Assembly: GCF_946885885.1 (NCBI RefSeq)
Contig: NZ_CAMPHN010000046.1
Location: 1-29,379, forward strand
Direction: 5' to 3'
Source of the DNA: an uncultured Pseudomonas sp.
GTDB taxonomy: Bacteria; Pseudomonadota; Gammaproteobacteria; Pseudomonadales; Pseudomonadaceae
DNA: 29,379 nt
Every line of letters begins with the position of its first letter. The stretch's first letter is position 1. This document shows, in pieces, positions 7,842-16,604 of the stretch. The translations under genes were made by a program, and so were the position numbers. Under the pieces are notes generated by a model. It saw nothing but the letters and a program-made list of their open reading frames with translations, was not told where the DNA came from and did not search any database.

Positions 7842-10454
7842 TTATCCCTTCACAACAACTGAGCGGAGATCGACTTTGAACTTATAGCGACGACCATCCA
7901 CATTGCGATCCGTAGCCAGACTTACTTCACAGCCATCCATTTGTAATAGCTGAGTTACAATAAATAGCCCCAGTCCCTGGCCAGCATCTCTATGCGGCTT
8001 TGCCGTAACAAACATTTCGAAAATAGACTCTTCGTACGCTACGTCTACACCAGGACCAGTATCCGAAACGACGAAACCAGAGCCATCCAAATCTATGACA
8101 ATTTTCTTTTCTCTATCAACTTCACCCGTAGCCTGACCACGCTTGAGCCAATAGACACTATTACGAATTATATTATCTAGCACTTGTAAGAGGCGCGAGC
8201 GACTCACCCTAACTTTCACATCTCTGCCAGAGCAATTAATAACGACATTAATACCTTCGCGCTCAAAAGCCATCTGGCGAGTTGAAACATACTCCTCAAT
8301 AAACCCCTCAAGGCTTAGCGTTTCTTTTATAGCTCTACCTCTCGGAAGCATTGGATCTATTAAGGCAGCCGCATTAGCGATACCGGAGCATGACGATCGG
8401 ATGGCTCGAAAATGAGGCATCAATATAGCCTCATCAAAAATGCCGCTTTTCACAGATTTTTGTAAAGCCCCAGCCCGCTGCCTAATTTCCGTGAGGTGGG
8501 TCCGCAACTCATGCGCCAAACCACGTGCACTTAGACCAACGGCAGCACTTTCATATAATGCAGCCATTTGCTCCTTATTTTCATCAATCTCTCGACGTAA
8601 ATGATGAACCACTGCCGAAGTAATCGGCCTAGACTCAAGCTTTTGCTGAACAGAGCTAATGGCAGAAACGGCACTCTTCGCGAGTTTGACTGCCTTTTTA
8701 GCAGCCTCGTCATCCGAACCACCCTCACTTACGTCTCGCTCAATGCTTTCTATATCTTTTAGTAAGGAGGATACAGCCTGGACAGCAGCTTCTTTGGCAG
8801 CTTGAGTGGACTGAACGGATTTTTCAACCATCCGCAAAGAGCTAGTGGCCGATTGCGGCTGATCTCCAAGTTCTTCGAGTCGCTTCTTGCAATACTTATC
8901 AAATGCACGGCGAATATCTTCTAAAGTATCGTTAGCGAAGTCCCTGCAGGTTTCTGCTATCTGCATAAAACCACGGAAAGCTGCATCCTCAACAAATCCC
9001 TCCCGGTCAGATTTTTCGACTAGCCGAAAATTTTCCTCACCAGTTAGAGAAAAATAGCCAATGGTATTATTAACACGCATGCCATATGTACTACCAGAGG
9101 TCATCCCTGCGGAAATCCCTAACCAATCTCCTTGAGAACGAACCCGAAATCCATCTCTCAATATTGAGATTCCTGCCATATCCTTGATTAACTGGCGATC
9201 TACGGCGTTACCAGATACTGCCTCTTCCTCAACTCCGTTTAAGCCGTCAAGGTGAAAGAAATAGAAGGCACCGCTAAATGTGCCTGGATCTATAGCCTCA
9301 CCACCATAATCACGCAGCATCTGATTCCAGTCATAGTGCTGGGTAAACTCGACAAAAAAACCGCCGGATGGATTAGCATTTTTCTTGTAGCGAGAGAGGC
9401 GTGCTACTTCGCTCAGCGAGTCAAGGAAGCCTTTACCTCCATCATCTCTGAAACCAATATTATAATTCTCTCTCTGCCTTTCATTCCTGGCACTTGTGAA
9501 AAGACGACTCTTTATGCGCGCAGTAGTAACAAGCACATTACGCTCTAGAGACTCATCATACTTCCACTCAAACCTAAATTCCGCAATAGCACGAGCTAAC
9601 GCTTCGTTGGTAACAGAGTTCAGCGCCTGCTCTTGCCCGTCGAGTGTGACAGTAACAGGAAAAGTAGAAGTAGCTTCAAAAGGAGATATTAACCGAGTGA
9701 GACTTCGAGTGATCTCCGTGACCCTCTCCTTCCTTCTCCACTCATGCATATCTCGCAGCCCATAAATTGAGACGCGCGTACCCTTAAAAGACTCGGTGTT
9801 ATCTGATTGCTGCGTATATACCGGAATTTGGTCAACAGTAGAAGCAGTCTCACAATCAGTCCAGCGAAACTGAGCAATCGCTACCGGCGCATCTTTAGCT
9901 ATCGCCGAGCGAGCAATTAGCACGTCGCCCAGTTTCATTGAGCCTAACCGACCAAGACCTTTATCACCGAGTGGCGTCCTATTTTTCTTCGTTTTTTTCT
10001 TAGGCCCTACGGAGTTGCTACGCTTAGAAGAGTTACTAATAACAAGCCAAGAATCTCGCAATTGCTCAGGACTCAAACCATCTCCGCTATCCTCAATGGT
10101 GATCCTTCCAACATATTCCAGCCTACGCTCCACCAACATATCGTCATCAAAATCAGTCCTTGGGGTGCCAAATTCATCAAACTCTATTGGCCGACCTTCA
10201 AGGTCAAACAAATTGACTTGGACATTTTCTGATGGAGATCGGAACATCACCAATTTGCTGAACGCCCCAACTTCTCGAAGCACTCCTTGCTCAAAGGTAT
10301 CAATATCAATTCGACACCCAGGCGAGTCAGCATCATAGGCGTTCTTGACGCACTCTAGAATTGCTTGTTCTACATCCGTCACCAACTCGCTTCCGAGCTG
10401 GACCAACACATGCGCGCTAACTCTAAGAGCAGCGTCTTCTAAGGGCTTTTCCAC
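7842..10454 (-). CDS. Double-GHKL ATPase / histidine-kinase-like protein
   Basis: This 870-residue protein contains two separate GHKL ATP-binding modules. The first is Hsp90/MutL-like: N-box E34-x2-K37-N38 followed by D41, G1 box DSGDG (122-126), and G2 box GDKGLGR (163-169). The second is histidine-kinase-like: H-box AHEL with H648, N-box around N761-N765, G1 box DTGPG (798-802), F-box FEMF (812-815) and G2 box GQGLGLF (825-831). The region between about 500 and 640 is rich in Ala, Lys and Glu and looks helical or coiled-coil. No signal peptide or membrane segment is visible, so it should be cytoplasmic. The start is GTG, overlapping the methyltransferase stop by one base (TAGTG). The layout suggests an intracellular sensor that signals to the receiver-like protein encoded next. 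Confidence 0.72.
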   Translation of the reverse strand: MEKPLEDAALRVSAHVLVQLGSELVTDVEQAILECVKNAYDADSPGCRIDIDTFEQGVLREVGAFSKLVMFRSPSENVQVNLFDLEGRPIEFDEFGTPRTDFDDDMLVERRLEYVGRITIEDSGDGLSPEQLRDSWLVISNSSKRSNSVGPKKKTKKNRTPLGDKGLGRLGSMKLGDVLIARSAIAKDAPVAIAQFRWTDCETASTVDQIPVYTQQSDNTESFKGTRVSIYGLRDMHEWRRKERVTEITRSLTRLISPFEATSTFPVTVTLDGQEQALNSVTNEALARAIAEFRFEWKYDESLERNVLVTTARIKSRLFTSARNERQRENYNIGFRDDGGKGFLDSLSEVARLSRYKKNANPSGGFFVEFTQHYDWNQMLRDYGGEAIDPGTFSGAFYFFHLDGLNGVEEEAVSGNAVDRQLIKDMAGISILRDGFRVRSQGDWLGISAGMTSGSTYGMRVNNTIGYFSLTGEENFRLVEKSDREGFVEDAAFRGFMQIAETCRDFANDTLEDIRRAFDKYCKKRLEELGDQPQSATSSLRMVEKSVQSTQAAKEAAVQAVSSLLKDIESIERDVSEGGSDDEAAKKAVKLAKSAVSAISSVQQKLESRPITSAVVHHLRREIDENKEQMAALYESAAVGLSARGLAHELRTHLTEIRQRAGALQKSVKSGIFDEAILMPHFRAIRSSCSGIANAAALIDPMLPRGRAIKETLSLEGFIEEYVSTRQMAFEREGINVVINCSGRDVKVRVSRSRLLQVLDNIIRNSVYWLKRGQATGEVDREKKIVIDLDGSGFVVSDTGPGVDVAYEESIFEMFVTAKPHRDAGQGLGLFIVTQLLQMDGCEVSLATDRNVDGRRYKFKVDLRSVVVKG

Positions 10455-11902
10455 TATGAGAACTCTGCTACTAAAGTTGTTTCAGTAGTTATCATAACTC
10501 CCATGGAGTTCCGCGAGGGCATACGCTTAACGGGTAAACACCGCTTCAACGAAACTAAAGACCGTCCTCCAAGTGAGGAAATGATATCTCTACATATTTC
10601 ATCAAAAGGAACAGTCAATCCTACGGCAGTTCTGTTTCCTGTGGTCAGAGCCCAATGAGCCTGCCCGTTACACTCTTCACGAATATGTTTAAGCGCCTCG
10701 TAAAAATCATATACAAAGCTTGAAACTTTACGAATGCCTTTTTCCTTATCACTACCAATCGCCACTGATACAAACTGATCAAAGGTGCTGGAAATAGCAC
10801 GCATAACATCTTGCTTTGCATCGGAATTGACTACGGACCCCCCCAGACTCGCAGAGTCTAAGGAGTGAGTATTGGCTAGAAGCATCTCGTGAAAATCTCG
10901 CGGGAGATCTTCTCTTGGGATCCAGCGAAGCGCCAAGTAGGAAAACTGCCCATAAGGAATAGTTGTTTGATTATCCCCGTAAGGCGGAGAAGTAACCAAG
11001 ATTTGGTGACGATCATTCCTGCTGTTTAGATCAGCCCTACGGATGTCATCGCATATGATAGTTGCTAGCGGCTGATTCTCACCGCGATCAGAAATAAGAG
11101 ACCGGTACTGCTTCACCCTCTCCACAGTTTCATCCAGGTGAGAGCAGAATAGCGCTGATATTTTCTCAACCCCAACCCTATCGCCAGGCTTCCTGATATG
11201 AAGCTTATATGTACTAGGCCGACTATTCGAACAAAGCCTAACAATCTCAGCAAAGACTGCCCATAGAACTTTTCTCGCGCCCTGTTCGTCGACTTTTAAT
11301 ATAGCCCTTCTAATTTTGGAGAAGTACTCTGCACTTTCATTGCTGAACCACTTCTCCCGATTTTGATAGTCAACATCTATTGAATCCTGCCGATCCTTAG
11401 CAAGGGCGTCGAGCACCAGCGATGCGGCCTTCTCTATGTCAGCCCCATGATCGATTTCCTTCTTAGCTTCACATACTAAAACTGCTAATGGATTTATATC
11501 GACACCGGTGAAATCCAGGCCTCTTATCATAGCTTCGGTCATCATGGTTCCCGAGCCTACGAAGGGGTCCAACACATCACACCGTCCATTTATAGACGCT
11601 AGTATCGTATCAATAATGTCCCCCTGCATCCGGGGGACCATCATTGCTGGGTATCTAAGGAGTCCGTGAAGGTTTGGCCTTGCATTCAGACCAGTTTCGA
11701 GCCATTGCGAGGGCGGCGGCGATGAGAGCTCGGTTAGCCGATCAGCCAATGAGGTTTTGCGCAGATTCACTGTTTGAGGTGCCATAGGTACAAGCCATTC
11801 CTGATGGCTCGACTCGGCAATTCGAGGAGCCTGGTGAATGGTATCCGTGTGAGGAGCCAAACACCAGGCTTTTCCATTGAGAGATAAGCGGTTGAAACGC
11901 AC
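10454..11902 (-). CDS. Site-specific DNA methyltransferase (amino-MTase)
   Basis: The 482-residue product has the SAM-binding motif I DPFVGSGT (112-119) followed by MTEA, an acidic FTGVDINPLA segment (131-140), and catalytic motif IV TSPPYGDN with S305-P306-P307-Y308. These are hallmarks of DNA N6-adenine or N4-cytosine methyltransferases. Motif I precedes motif IV. A YPAMMVP segment before motif I is common in such enzymes. The GTG start at 11902 has AAGGA six bases upstream. It is the first gene of a three-gene minus-strand operon with the double-GHKL protein and the receiver-like protein. No recognisable restriction endonuclease is in the operon, so this is not an ordinary restriction-modification pair. 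The methyltransferase call is firm; the target base and recognition site are unknown. Confidence 0.85.
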   Translation of the reverse strand: MRFNRLSLNGKAWCLAPHTDTIHQAPRIAESSHQEWLVPMAPQTVNLRKTSLADRLTELSSPPPSQWLETGLNARPNLHGLLRYPAMMVPRMQGDIIDTILASINGRCDVLDPFVGSGTMMTEAMIRGLDFTGVDINPLAVLVCEAKKEIDHGADIEKAASLVLDALAKDRQDSIDVDYQNREKWFSNESAEYFSKIRRAILKVDEQGARKVLWAVFAEIVRLCSNSRPSTYKLHIRKPGDRVGVEKISALFCSHLDETVERVKQYRSLISDRGENQPLATIICDDIRRADLNSRNDRHQILVTSPPYGDNQTTIPYGQFSYLALRWIPREDLPRDFHEMLLANTHSLDSASLGGSVVNSDAKQDVMRAISSTFDQFVSVAIGSDKEKGIRKVSSFVYDFYEALKHIREECNGQAHWALTTGNRTAVGLTVPFDEICRDIISSLGGRSLVSLKRCLPVKRMPSRNSMGVMITTETTLVAEFS

Positions 11903-12264
11903 TGGAAGTCCTTATTTTCGGCGCTTTCGCACCATCCTATTCCATCCGGTGGTAGCTCTCTTCAGAGTACACAAGCGCAGGCTTTGGGACAAATAGCTAT
12001 GACGGAATTCAAGCTCCTGGGCCACCCGAGGTTCGACTGGCGAGCGTGAGCTCGGAGCCCTGCACCTGGCGAGCGTATCAGCCACTTCCCATTACAGGCC
12101 CTGGCAACCAATCCGCCCCCAACCAACAGCTCTGCCTCTGTCAGACGCTCGGTCTGCCCTAGCAAGCAAGGGATCGTACACTTCCGAGCTTGAAAAAGAC
12201 TCGAGGCTCCCCATATCTGAGAAAACAGGGAATGGCCCTGCTTATTCACGAGAAGGACACTGGG
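11903..12264. other. 362-base region without a convincing gene
   Basis: The region lies between the divergent starts of the methyltransferase and the YodC-like gene, so it must hold promoters for both. A minus-strand frame runs through it (up to 12375) but overlaps the YodC-like gene antisense and resembles nothing known. The sequence has a GGCGAGCGT repeat (near 12037 and 12068) and otherwise looks like decayed accessory DNA. Confidence 0.4.
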
Positions 12265-12459
12265 ATGAGTACTGGAAAAGAATTTAAAGTTGGAGATATT
12301 GTCAAGTTGAAATCTGGCGGCCCAGAAATGACAGTCAAAAACTGGAGTGATTACCACAAACACTACGTTTGCCAATGGTTTGCAGGAAAGAAACTAGAGC
12401 AAGGCGAATTCAAGGCAGACTCCCTGAAGCTCGTGGAAATTGATTCGGGACAAAGCTGA
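12265..12459 (+). CDS. YodC-like DUF2158 small protein
   Basis: The 64-residue product contains KVGDIVKLKSGGPEMTV and VCQWFAGKK, the signature of the YodC/DUF2158 family of small beta-rich proteins. The family is common on mobile elements and its function is not established. The start at 12265 is chosen because AGAAGGA lies seven bases upstream; an earlier ATG at 12190 in the same frame adds residues that do not belong to the family. The stop codon overlaps the next start by one base (TGATG), so the two are translationally coupled. Confidence 0.75.
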   Translation: MSTGKEFKVGDIVKLKSGGPEMTVKNWSDYHKHYVCQWFAGKKLEQGEFKADSLKLVEIDSGQS

Positions 12460-12725
12460 TGACTCCCGACTCAATCGCGCACTGGATGCTCGCCCAGCTT
12501 GAGCGCGAAATGTGCATCTATCAGGATGATGTAGTGGATTATTTAGTCAACGCTGGACGAGATGATCTGCTTACTGAGAACAGCGATGGCAATCTGGTCA
12601 TCGGCAAAGCAGTACTAGCTGCATTCCGCAAGTTGACTGAGACTACTGTTGTCTGGGTTAAACCGGATAGGTACTGGCGCTTTCGTGTTCCAGAAGACGA
12701 GCCCGGCAGGGATGCTAGGGGCTAA
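12459..12725 (+). CDS. Small accessory protein (DUF6953-like)
   Basis: The 88-residue product reads SIAHWMLAQLEREMCIYQDD and ends with a WRFRVPEDEPGR segment. The pattern of an N-terminal helix, a middle part like a small winged-helix domain and a terminal EPGR is what I remember of the DUF6953 family, found on phages, plasmids and islands; I cannot verify the assignment. It overlaps the YodC-like gene by one base, and the two form a small operon transcribed away from the methyltransferase. No catalytic motif is visible. Confidence 0.55.
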   Translation: MTPDSIAHWMLAQLEREMCIYQDDVVDYLVNAGRDDLLTENSDGNLVIGKAVLAAFRKLTETTVVWVKPDRYWRFRVPEDEPGRDARG

Positions 12726-12739
12726 CACCAAATAATTCC

Positions 12740-13213
12740 TCAACCCTTCTCGCTATAACCCGTGGCTTTTCCCAAGGATGCCGCGTAATGACGAGTCTGG
12801 TACTGCAGCACTGACTTCATCTGCGGTGTGATGTCCTCTTCTAGGCCCCACTCGAAGGCCTTCTTATCCAGCATGTGCCGGCCAGCGAGCTCGATAGCGT
12901 TGGTGGTTGGATGTGTAGGCTTCAGCTCAGCCCACTCCTTCAAAACCGTCCGTAGCTGGGTTGCCTTCGAGCGCAGTATGCAGGGGTAACAAATCAGCCG
13001 ATCTATAACGTAGAGCAGCCTTCGCCGTTGCTCATCGGCCATGTCTGATCGCACAAGGTGCTCCCCAAGCAGAACGACTAGATTCAGCTCTCCATACCAA
13101 ACCTGTTTTGCGAAATCGGCTAGGGCATCTTCAGGAACCTCTCGTGGGCTCCGCGAACAGATCGCCTCCGTTAGCTGAAGGACAGACACTTCATCCTGTT
13201 GGTCTAGATTCAT
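12740..13213 (-). CDS. Hypothetical protein, second gene of a two-gene unit
   Basis: I do not recognise this 157-residue, mostly helical protein. It has no signal peptide or membrane segment. The ATG at 13213 is preferred because GGAGG lies five bases upstream; a GTG two codons earlier would overlap that ribosome site. The start is 16 bases downstream of the end of the 13230-13655 gene, so the two are almost certainly co-transcribed from the intergenic region shared with the XRE regulator. It converges with the small DUF6953-like gene, 14 bases away. Confidence 0.55.
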   Translation of the reverse strand: MNLDQQDEVSVLQLTEAICSRSPREVPEDALADFAKQVWYGELNLVVLLGEHLVRSDMADEQRRRLLYVIDRLICYPCILRSKATQLRTVLKEWAELKPTHPTTNAIELAGRHMLDKKAFEWGLEEDITPQMKSVLQYQTRHYAASLGKATGYSEKG

Positions 13214-13229
13214 GGCCACCTCCGCACAA

Positions 13230-13655
13230 TCAGCTCCGCGAGTAAATCACTCGAAGCGGAGTATGCTGCGGATCCTGCACGTATCCGTCCCAGTAGCTGC
13301 TACCACCTTCCAGCCTATAGACATAAGCCAGGTGCTCGCATGCAGGGCCGATTGCCTCGCATAGCTCCACAAGCCCCTCCATCAGCCAGCTAGCGCTTCG
13401 ATTGAGATGCTTTGGGCTTACAAGCAGCACATTCTCCACGCGCAGCCTCTCGGTCTGCCGGGCCAACATGTCTTCGAACAACGACATATCTGCAACCATC
13501 AGCATGCTGCTGAGGGTTACCTCGCCACTCTTCTCCGTCCAGCAGACATAAAGCCATGGGCACTGGATTGCCTGCTCGACGTAGCGCCACACGCGAAGAC
13601 CATCGCCGAACGCAACGGCTCCTTTCACCTCTGCCTGCAGATGTGTTCTGAACAT
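13230..13655 (-). CDS. Hypothetical protein divergent from an XRE regulator
   Basis: This is a 141-residue protein of unknown family. It is Trp- and Tyr-rich toward the ends (YVCWTE, SSYWDGY) and has no motif I can assign. The start at 13655 is chosen for its ribosome site (GGAG, seven bases upstream); longer in-frame versions would run antisense across the regulator promoter and its coding sequence. It is transcribed divergently from the XRE gene over an 85-base gap, the usual arrangement of a regulator and its controlled operon. Together with the 12740-13213 gene it may form a regulated accessory or toxin-like unit, but nothing in the sequence proves that. Confidence 0.55.
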   Translation of the reverse strand: MFRTHLQAEVKGAVAFGDGLRVWRYVEQAIQCPWLYVCWTEKSGEVTLSSMLMVADMSLFEDMLARQTERLRVENVLLVSPKHLNRSASWLMEGLVELCEAIGPACEHLAYVYRLEGGSSYWDGYVQDPQHTPLRVIYSRS

Positions 13656-13740
13656 GCCGCAGCTCCGGACAATGAACACTATAGATTGTAGCCCTAAAGA
13701 GCTCACGCAGGCCTCATCGTTCCTTTTGCGAGGCTGGCAA
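13656..13740. promoter_or_regulatory. Divergent promoter region with candidate XRE operator
   Basis: The 85-base gap between the two divergent starts holds an inverted repeat ACAAT (13669-13673) and ATTGT (13685-13689), spaced by 11 bases. It overlaps an ACTATA/TATAGT segment that could be a -10 element. This is a plausible binding site for the XRE protein. The segment 13677-13694 matches 312-329, upstream of the parA-like gene, at 16 of 18 positions. Confidence 0.4.
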
Positions 13741-14022
13741 ATGGAACTGAAACAAGCATTCGGGCAGGCTCTGAAGCAGCTCAGAATGAGCCAAGGGCTC
13801 ACTCAGGAGGATTTCTCCGACGTAAGCAGCAGAACCTATCTCAGCACGCTTGAACGGGGTTTGAAGAGCCCGACGATCGATAAGCTCGACGAAATTGGTG
13901 CGGCGATGGGCATTCACCCAGCAACCATCCTCATCTATAGCTATCTACTGAAAACCTCATCGACCGAAGTCGAGAAGGTTCTGGATCGGATAAGGGACGA
14001 ACTCCAACAAGCGATGCAATGA
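13741..14022 (+). CDS. XRE-family HTH transcriptional regulator
   Basis: The 93-residue product has a Cro/C1-type helix-turn-helix covering most of its first 65 residues (FGQALKQLRMSQGLTQEDF, then YLSTLERGLKSPTIDKL). A short helical tail, probably for dimerisation, follows. The ATG at 13741 is preferred over an upstream in-frame ATG because GAGG lies seven bases before it and because the HTH fold begins there. It faces the two unknown minus-strand genes and probably represses them and itself. It converges with the recombinase operon, whose last stop lies 43 bases away. The family is clear; the regulated genes are inferred from position. Confidence 0.85.
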   Translation: MELKQAFGQALKQLRMSQGLTQEDFSDVSSRTYLSTLERGLKSPTIDKLDEIGAAMGIHPATILIYSYLLKTSSTEVEKVLDRIRDELQQAMQ

Positions 14023-14065
14023 CCGCGGCACTTGGCGAGAAATGCCAGCAAACCCGCCACGTGCA

Positions 14066-14551
14066 TTACGTTTGCGTTTTTTTTGCCGACGCCACTTTTC
14101 GTGGAGAGTCGATTGTTTGGCCCCGATTTACACGCGGTAGCGGCTGACTCAGAAAATCTTTACTAAGTCCCCGCGTGTGGGCGTTATAGGCCCACATTAC
14201 AAACTGCTCAAGCAATCGCTGATTCTCGGCTTCAAGTCGCAGGTTCTCCGCCTCTAGTCTAGCTACACGTGCCAGACACTCTCCAAGCTCCCCGGCGGCT
14301 ATTTGAACAGAGCCATCACTGGAGCCCCTCAGAGACTCTTTACGCAATGTATATGCCGCACGGATGCGGTGGTGCTTGTGTAAAGCTTGCCTTGTATACC
14401 TGTAATGCAGCCTGGGCACCAAGGCCTCAATCAACAGCTCCCAGGTAAGCTTCCCGTCCCAGTCATCTAGAATTCTAACTACCGTTGCAATGGCTTCGTC
14501 TGTAAGATTTTTTCCCCTCCGGGCAGCAGCCCCCCTGGATTGACGGGCCAT
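14066..14551 (-). CDS. GmtX-like small protein of the recombinase module
   Basis: The 161-residue product has a basic N-terminus and a winged-helix-like segment (WDGKLTWELLIEAL, then RYTRQALHKHHRIRAAY). A clear leucine/asparagine heptad coiled coil follows (RVARLEAENLRLEAENQRLL). This architecture and its place after a large recombinase recall GmtX of the gamma-mobile-trio islands and, more loosely, TnpC of Tn554-like elements. It starts one base after the stop of the 683-residue recombinase with GGAGG as its ribosome site, and is the last gene of the four-gene operon. It probably binds DNA or bridges the recombinases. The name rests on memory of the family, not on a search. Confidence 0.65.
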   Translation of the reverse strand: MARQSRGAAARRGKNLTDEAIATVVRILDDWDGKLTWELLIEALVPRLHYRYTRQALHKHHRIRAAYTLRKESLRGSSDGSVQIAAGELGECLARVARLEAENLRLEAENQRLLEQFVMWAYNAHTRGLSKDFLSQPLPRVNRGQTIDSPRKVASAKKTQT

Positions 14552-14552
14552 A

Positions 14553-16604
14553 TCACTCCTCCATCAGCGCTCTTATTTCGGCCGGTAAACCCACTTGCGC
14601 ATCATCCGTCTGGACAGGAAGCCGACGCACTTTTTCTCGCTTGATGCGGGTTGGAGCTATCGGAGGTGCCAATTGAATCACCGCTCCCTCCGGCACCGTG
14701 GGATCCTCCATGATGGAGTTCAATTTCGAGTATCGCTCCACTGTCGAGCGATGGTGTTCGATCCATCGATCACTTCCCGAATATCCGTCTTCTCTTGCGG
14801 TTTCTGCCTTACATAGCAAATCGCGAGACTCAGCGAGCCGTCGCCGCAGCATGGCCGTCTTTCTGACATCACCTTTCACACATACCAAATCCTGGCAGTT
14901 GATACAGTCCAAGTGCAATTGACAGGGCGAAGACGTGTAGTCATGGATGCAGTAGCCGAGATCGGTGGTGTGTGCAGTAGGAATCACTAAACGTGCAAAT
15001 TCGTCACGACGAATCATCACCTTCTTCGGGAGCTCGACCAGCGAACCGAACATCTGTTCTTCGCCTACAGCACCTCGAATTTTCTGAAGCATTTGCTCAG
15101 GCGTAACATGGTCGTATGCCTCATTCTGTCTGACGTCTCTACGCCCCGACCACTTGGCGATATCCAACTGACTCAGGCCACCAGCTTGCGCAAGTGTGTT
15201 CAGGTAATGGCGAAATTTGTGGCTGGTGACCACTATAGGGCTACCATCCAGCTCGACAAAGCCAAAACGATCAAAGATCGACTGGAACCCAAAGTTCGAA
15301 CGACTACCGAGGCCCGTATTTATCTGTCCGATACCAATGGGCTCAATCATGCAGCGGTATGTGCCACGCTGCGCTCCTAGCTCATTGCGTCGCATAATGA
15401 ACAACGCATCGCTGTATTTCAGTCCAGTTGTCTTATCGAAGACAGGGAAACCACTGGGCAGCATACCTAGCACCGATCGTTCCACATCTAGGAACCGTGC
15501 GAATGCTAATCTCCCGAGCCCATGACGCCGCTCAAGCTTAATGCCCTCCGCTTTACACCAGCTCCGAGCGGCATTTCCCTGTCGGAAGCCCATTATTTCG
15601 GCAATTTCCGCCAGCGATAACCACTCCCGACCACGCAGGTGCGAGACATCATTCGTCAGGTATATCTGGCGAGGATACTGCTCATACCATTTAGCGATAC
15701 GCCGAGCTTCTTCGGTCACAGATCGGATTTTTCGTAGTGCGTCCTTAACAACCGTCGCCAAGGAAGGCACCAGCCACTTGACCATCGGCTCTGCCCCCTT
15801 TGCTGGCCACCAACGCAAGCCGTATGCATCCTCTCCCCCCTTCATCGGCTCATGAACCTCGCAACATTCTGGAAGCGATAGAACTTCGCCAATACGATCA
15901 GGTGCTGCGAGTAGAACCGCAGCAACTGAAGCCGTAATCACATCCACAGGCTCAACGGCCGCCCTGAAAATTTGGGGCAGTGCCTCAAGAGCGGCTGAAG
16001 AGGGCATTTTCTTCGAACGTCTTTCGTCAAATTCCTTACCAACGCGAACAGCAGTGCTGGGACGCTTGACAGGGTTACGCCAACGGACCGGAATAGCGAG
16101 AAGACGATTCTCGGCCATAAAGGCCGCCAAGAGCTCAATTTGCCCAGCCACTCGGTACGCAGCTCCATCGCTGAACCTATCAGCGACTATTTGCGCAGCT
16201 CGATTAAGAATGTGCGAATCGATACGAACAGGACTAAGAGCTTCACCTCTTTCTGACAAGGCAGCTTCGATAGCCCTAAGCGCGGCCACCCTATTGTGAA
16301 TCACCTTAGTTGGACGCATTCCGTGCATGTAGCGCAGATATGCCTTGGCGAATGAAAGAAACGGCTCTCGCATTATTTTTTGCGCGTTGGTGCCAACCGT
16401 GGCTGCGTTGGAAAACGTAATACGCTCCCGCTTGTTTCCTTGCCCTTTGATTGCCACTGAATCCGTTACATCCCAAACATTATCCTGAAAGGGGAGATTT
16501 GCACCGAAGACTGTAAGCTTGTCTCGACACATGTCGATAAATCCTTGCAGATTCGCCGCGGCATCGAGTTCGACCAACGGAGTAAATAGGACGATATCAT
16601 CCAT
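14553..16604 (-). CDS. Large tyrosine recombinase/integrase (GmtZ/TnpB-like)
   Basis: The 683-residue protein has the tyrosine-recombinase catalytic set: R237 in APDRIGEVL, H462-x2-R465 in SHKFRH, W485 in AKWSGRRD and Y497 in NEAYDHV. A large insertion between the first Arg and the His-Arg pair includes an HTH-like stretch. A cysteine-rich C-terminal segment (C552, C561, C567, C570, C575) suggests zinc binding. The start at 16604 is chosen for AAAGGCGG six bases upstream; it overlaps the preceding gene by eight bases, so translation is coupled. Length and layout fit the large recombinase of Tn554-like and gamma-mobile-trio modules, which act with one or two smaller partners on shared ends. 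Confidence 0.8.
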   Translation of the reverse strand: MDDIVLFTPLVELDAAANLQGFIDMCRDKLTVFGANLPFQDNVWDVTDSVAIKGQGNKRERITFSNAATVGTNAQKIMREPFLSFAKAYLRYMHGMRPTKVIHNRVAALRAIEAALSERGEALSPVRIDSHILNRAAQIVADRFSDGAAYRVAGQIELLAAFMAENRLLAIPVRWRNPVKRPSTAVRVGKEFDERRSKKMPSSAALEALPQIFRAAVEPVDVITASVAAVLLAAPDRIGEVLSLPECCEVHEPMKGGEDAYGLRWWPAKGAEPMVKWLVPSLATVVKDALRKIRSVTEEARRIAKWYEQYPRQIYLTNDVSHLRGREWLSLAEIAEIMGFRQGNAARSWCKAEGIKLERRHGLGRLAFARFLDVERSVLGMLPSGFPVFDKTTGLKYSDALFIMRRNELGAQRGTYRCMIEPIGIGQINTGLGSRSNFGFQSIFDRFGFVELDGSPIVVTSHKFRHYLNTLAQAGGLSQLDIAKWSGRRDVRQNEAYDHVTPEQMLQKIRGAVGEEQMFGSLVELPKKVMIRRDEFARLVIPTAHTTDLGYCIHDYTSSPCQLHLDCINCQDLVCVKGDVRKTAMLRRRLAESRDLLCKAETAREDGYSGSDRWIEHHRSTVERYSKLNSIMEDPTVPEGAVIQLAPPIAPTRIKREKVRRLPVQTDDAQVGLPAEIRALMEE

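Noticed and set aside
11962..12375. 137-codon minus-strand frame between the methyltransferase and the YodC-like gene
   Set aside because: It overlaps the YodC-like gene antisense, has a biased composition and resembles no known protein.
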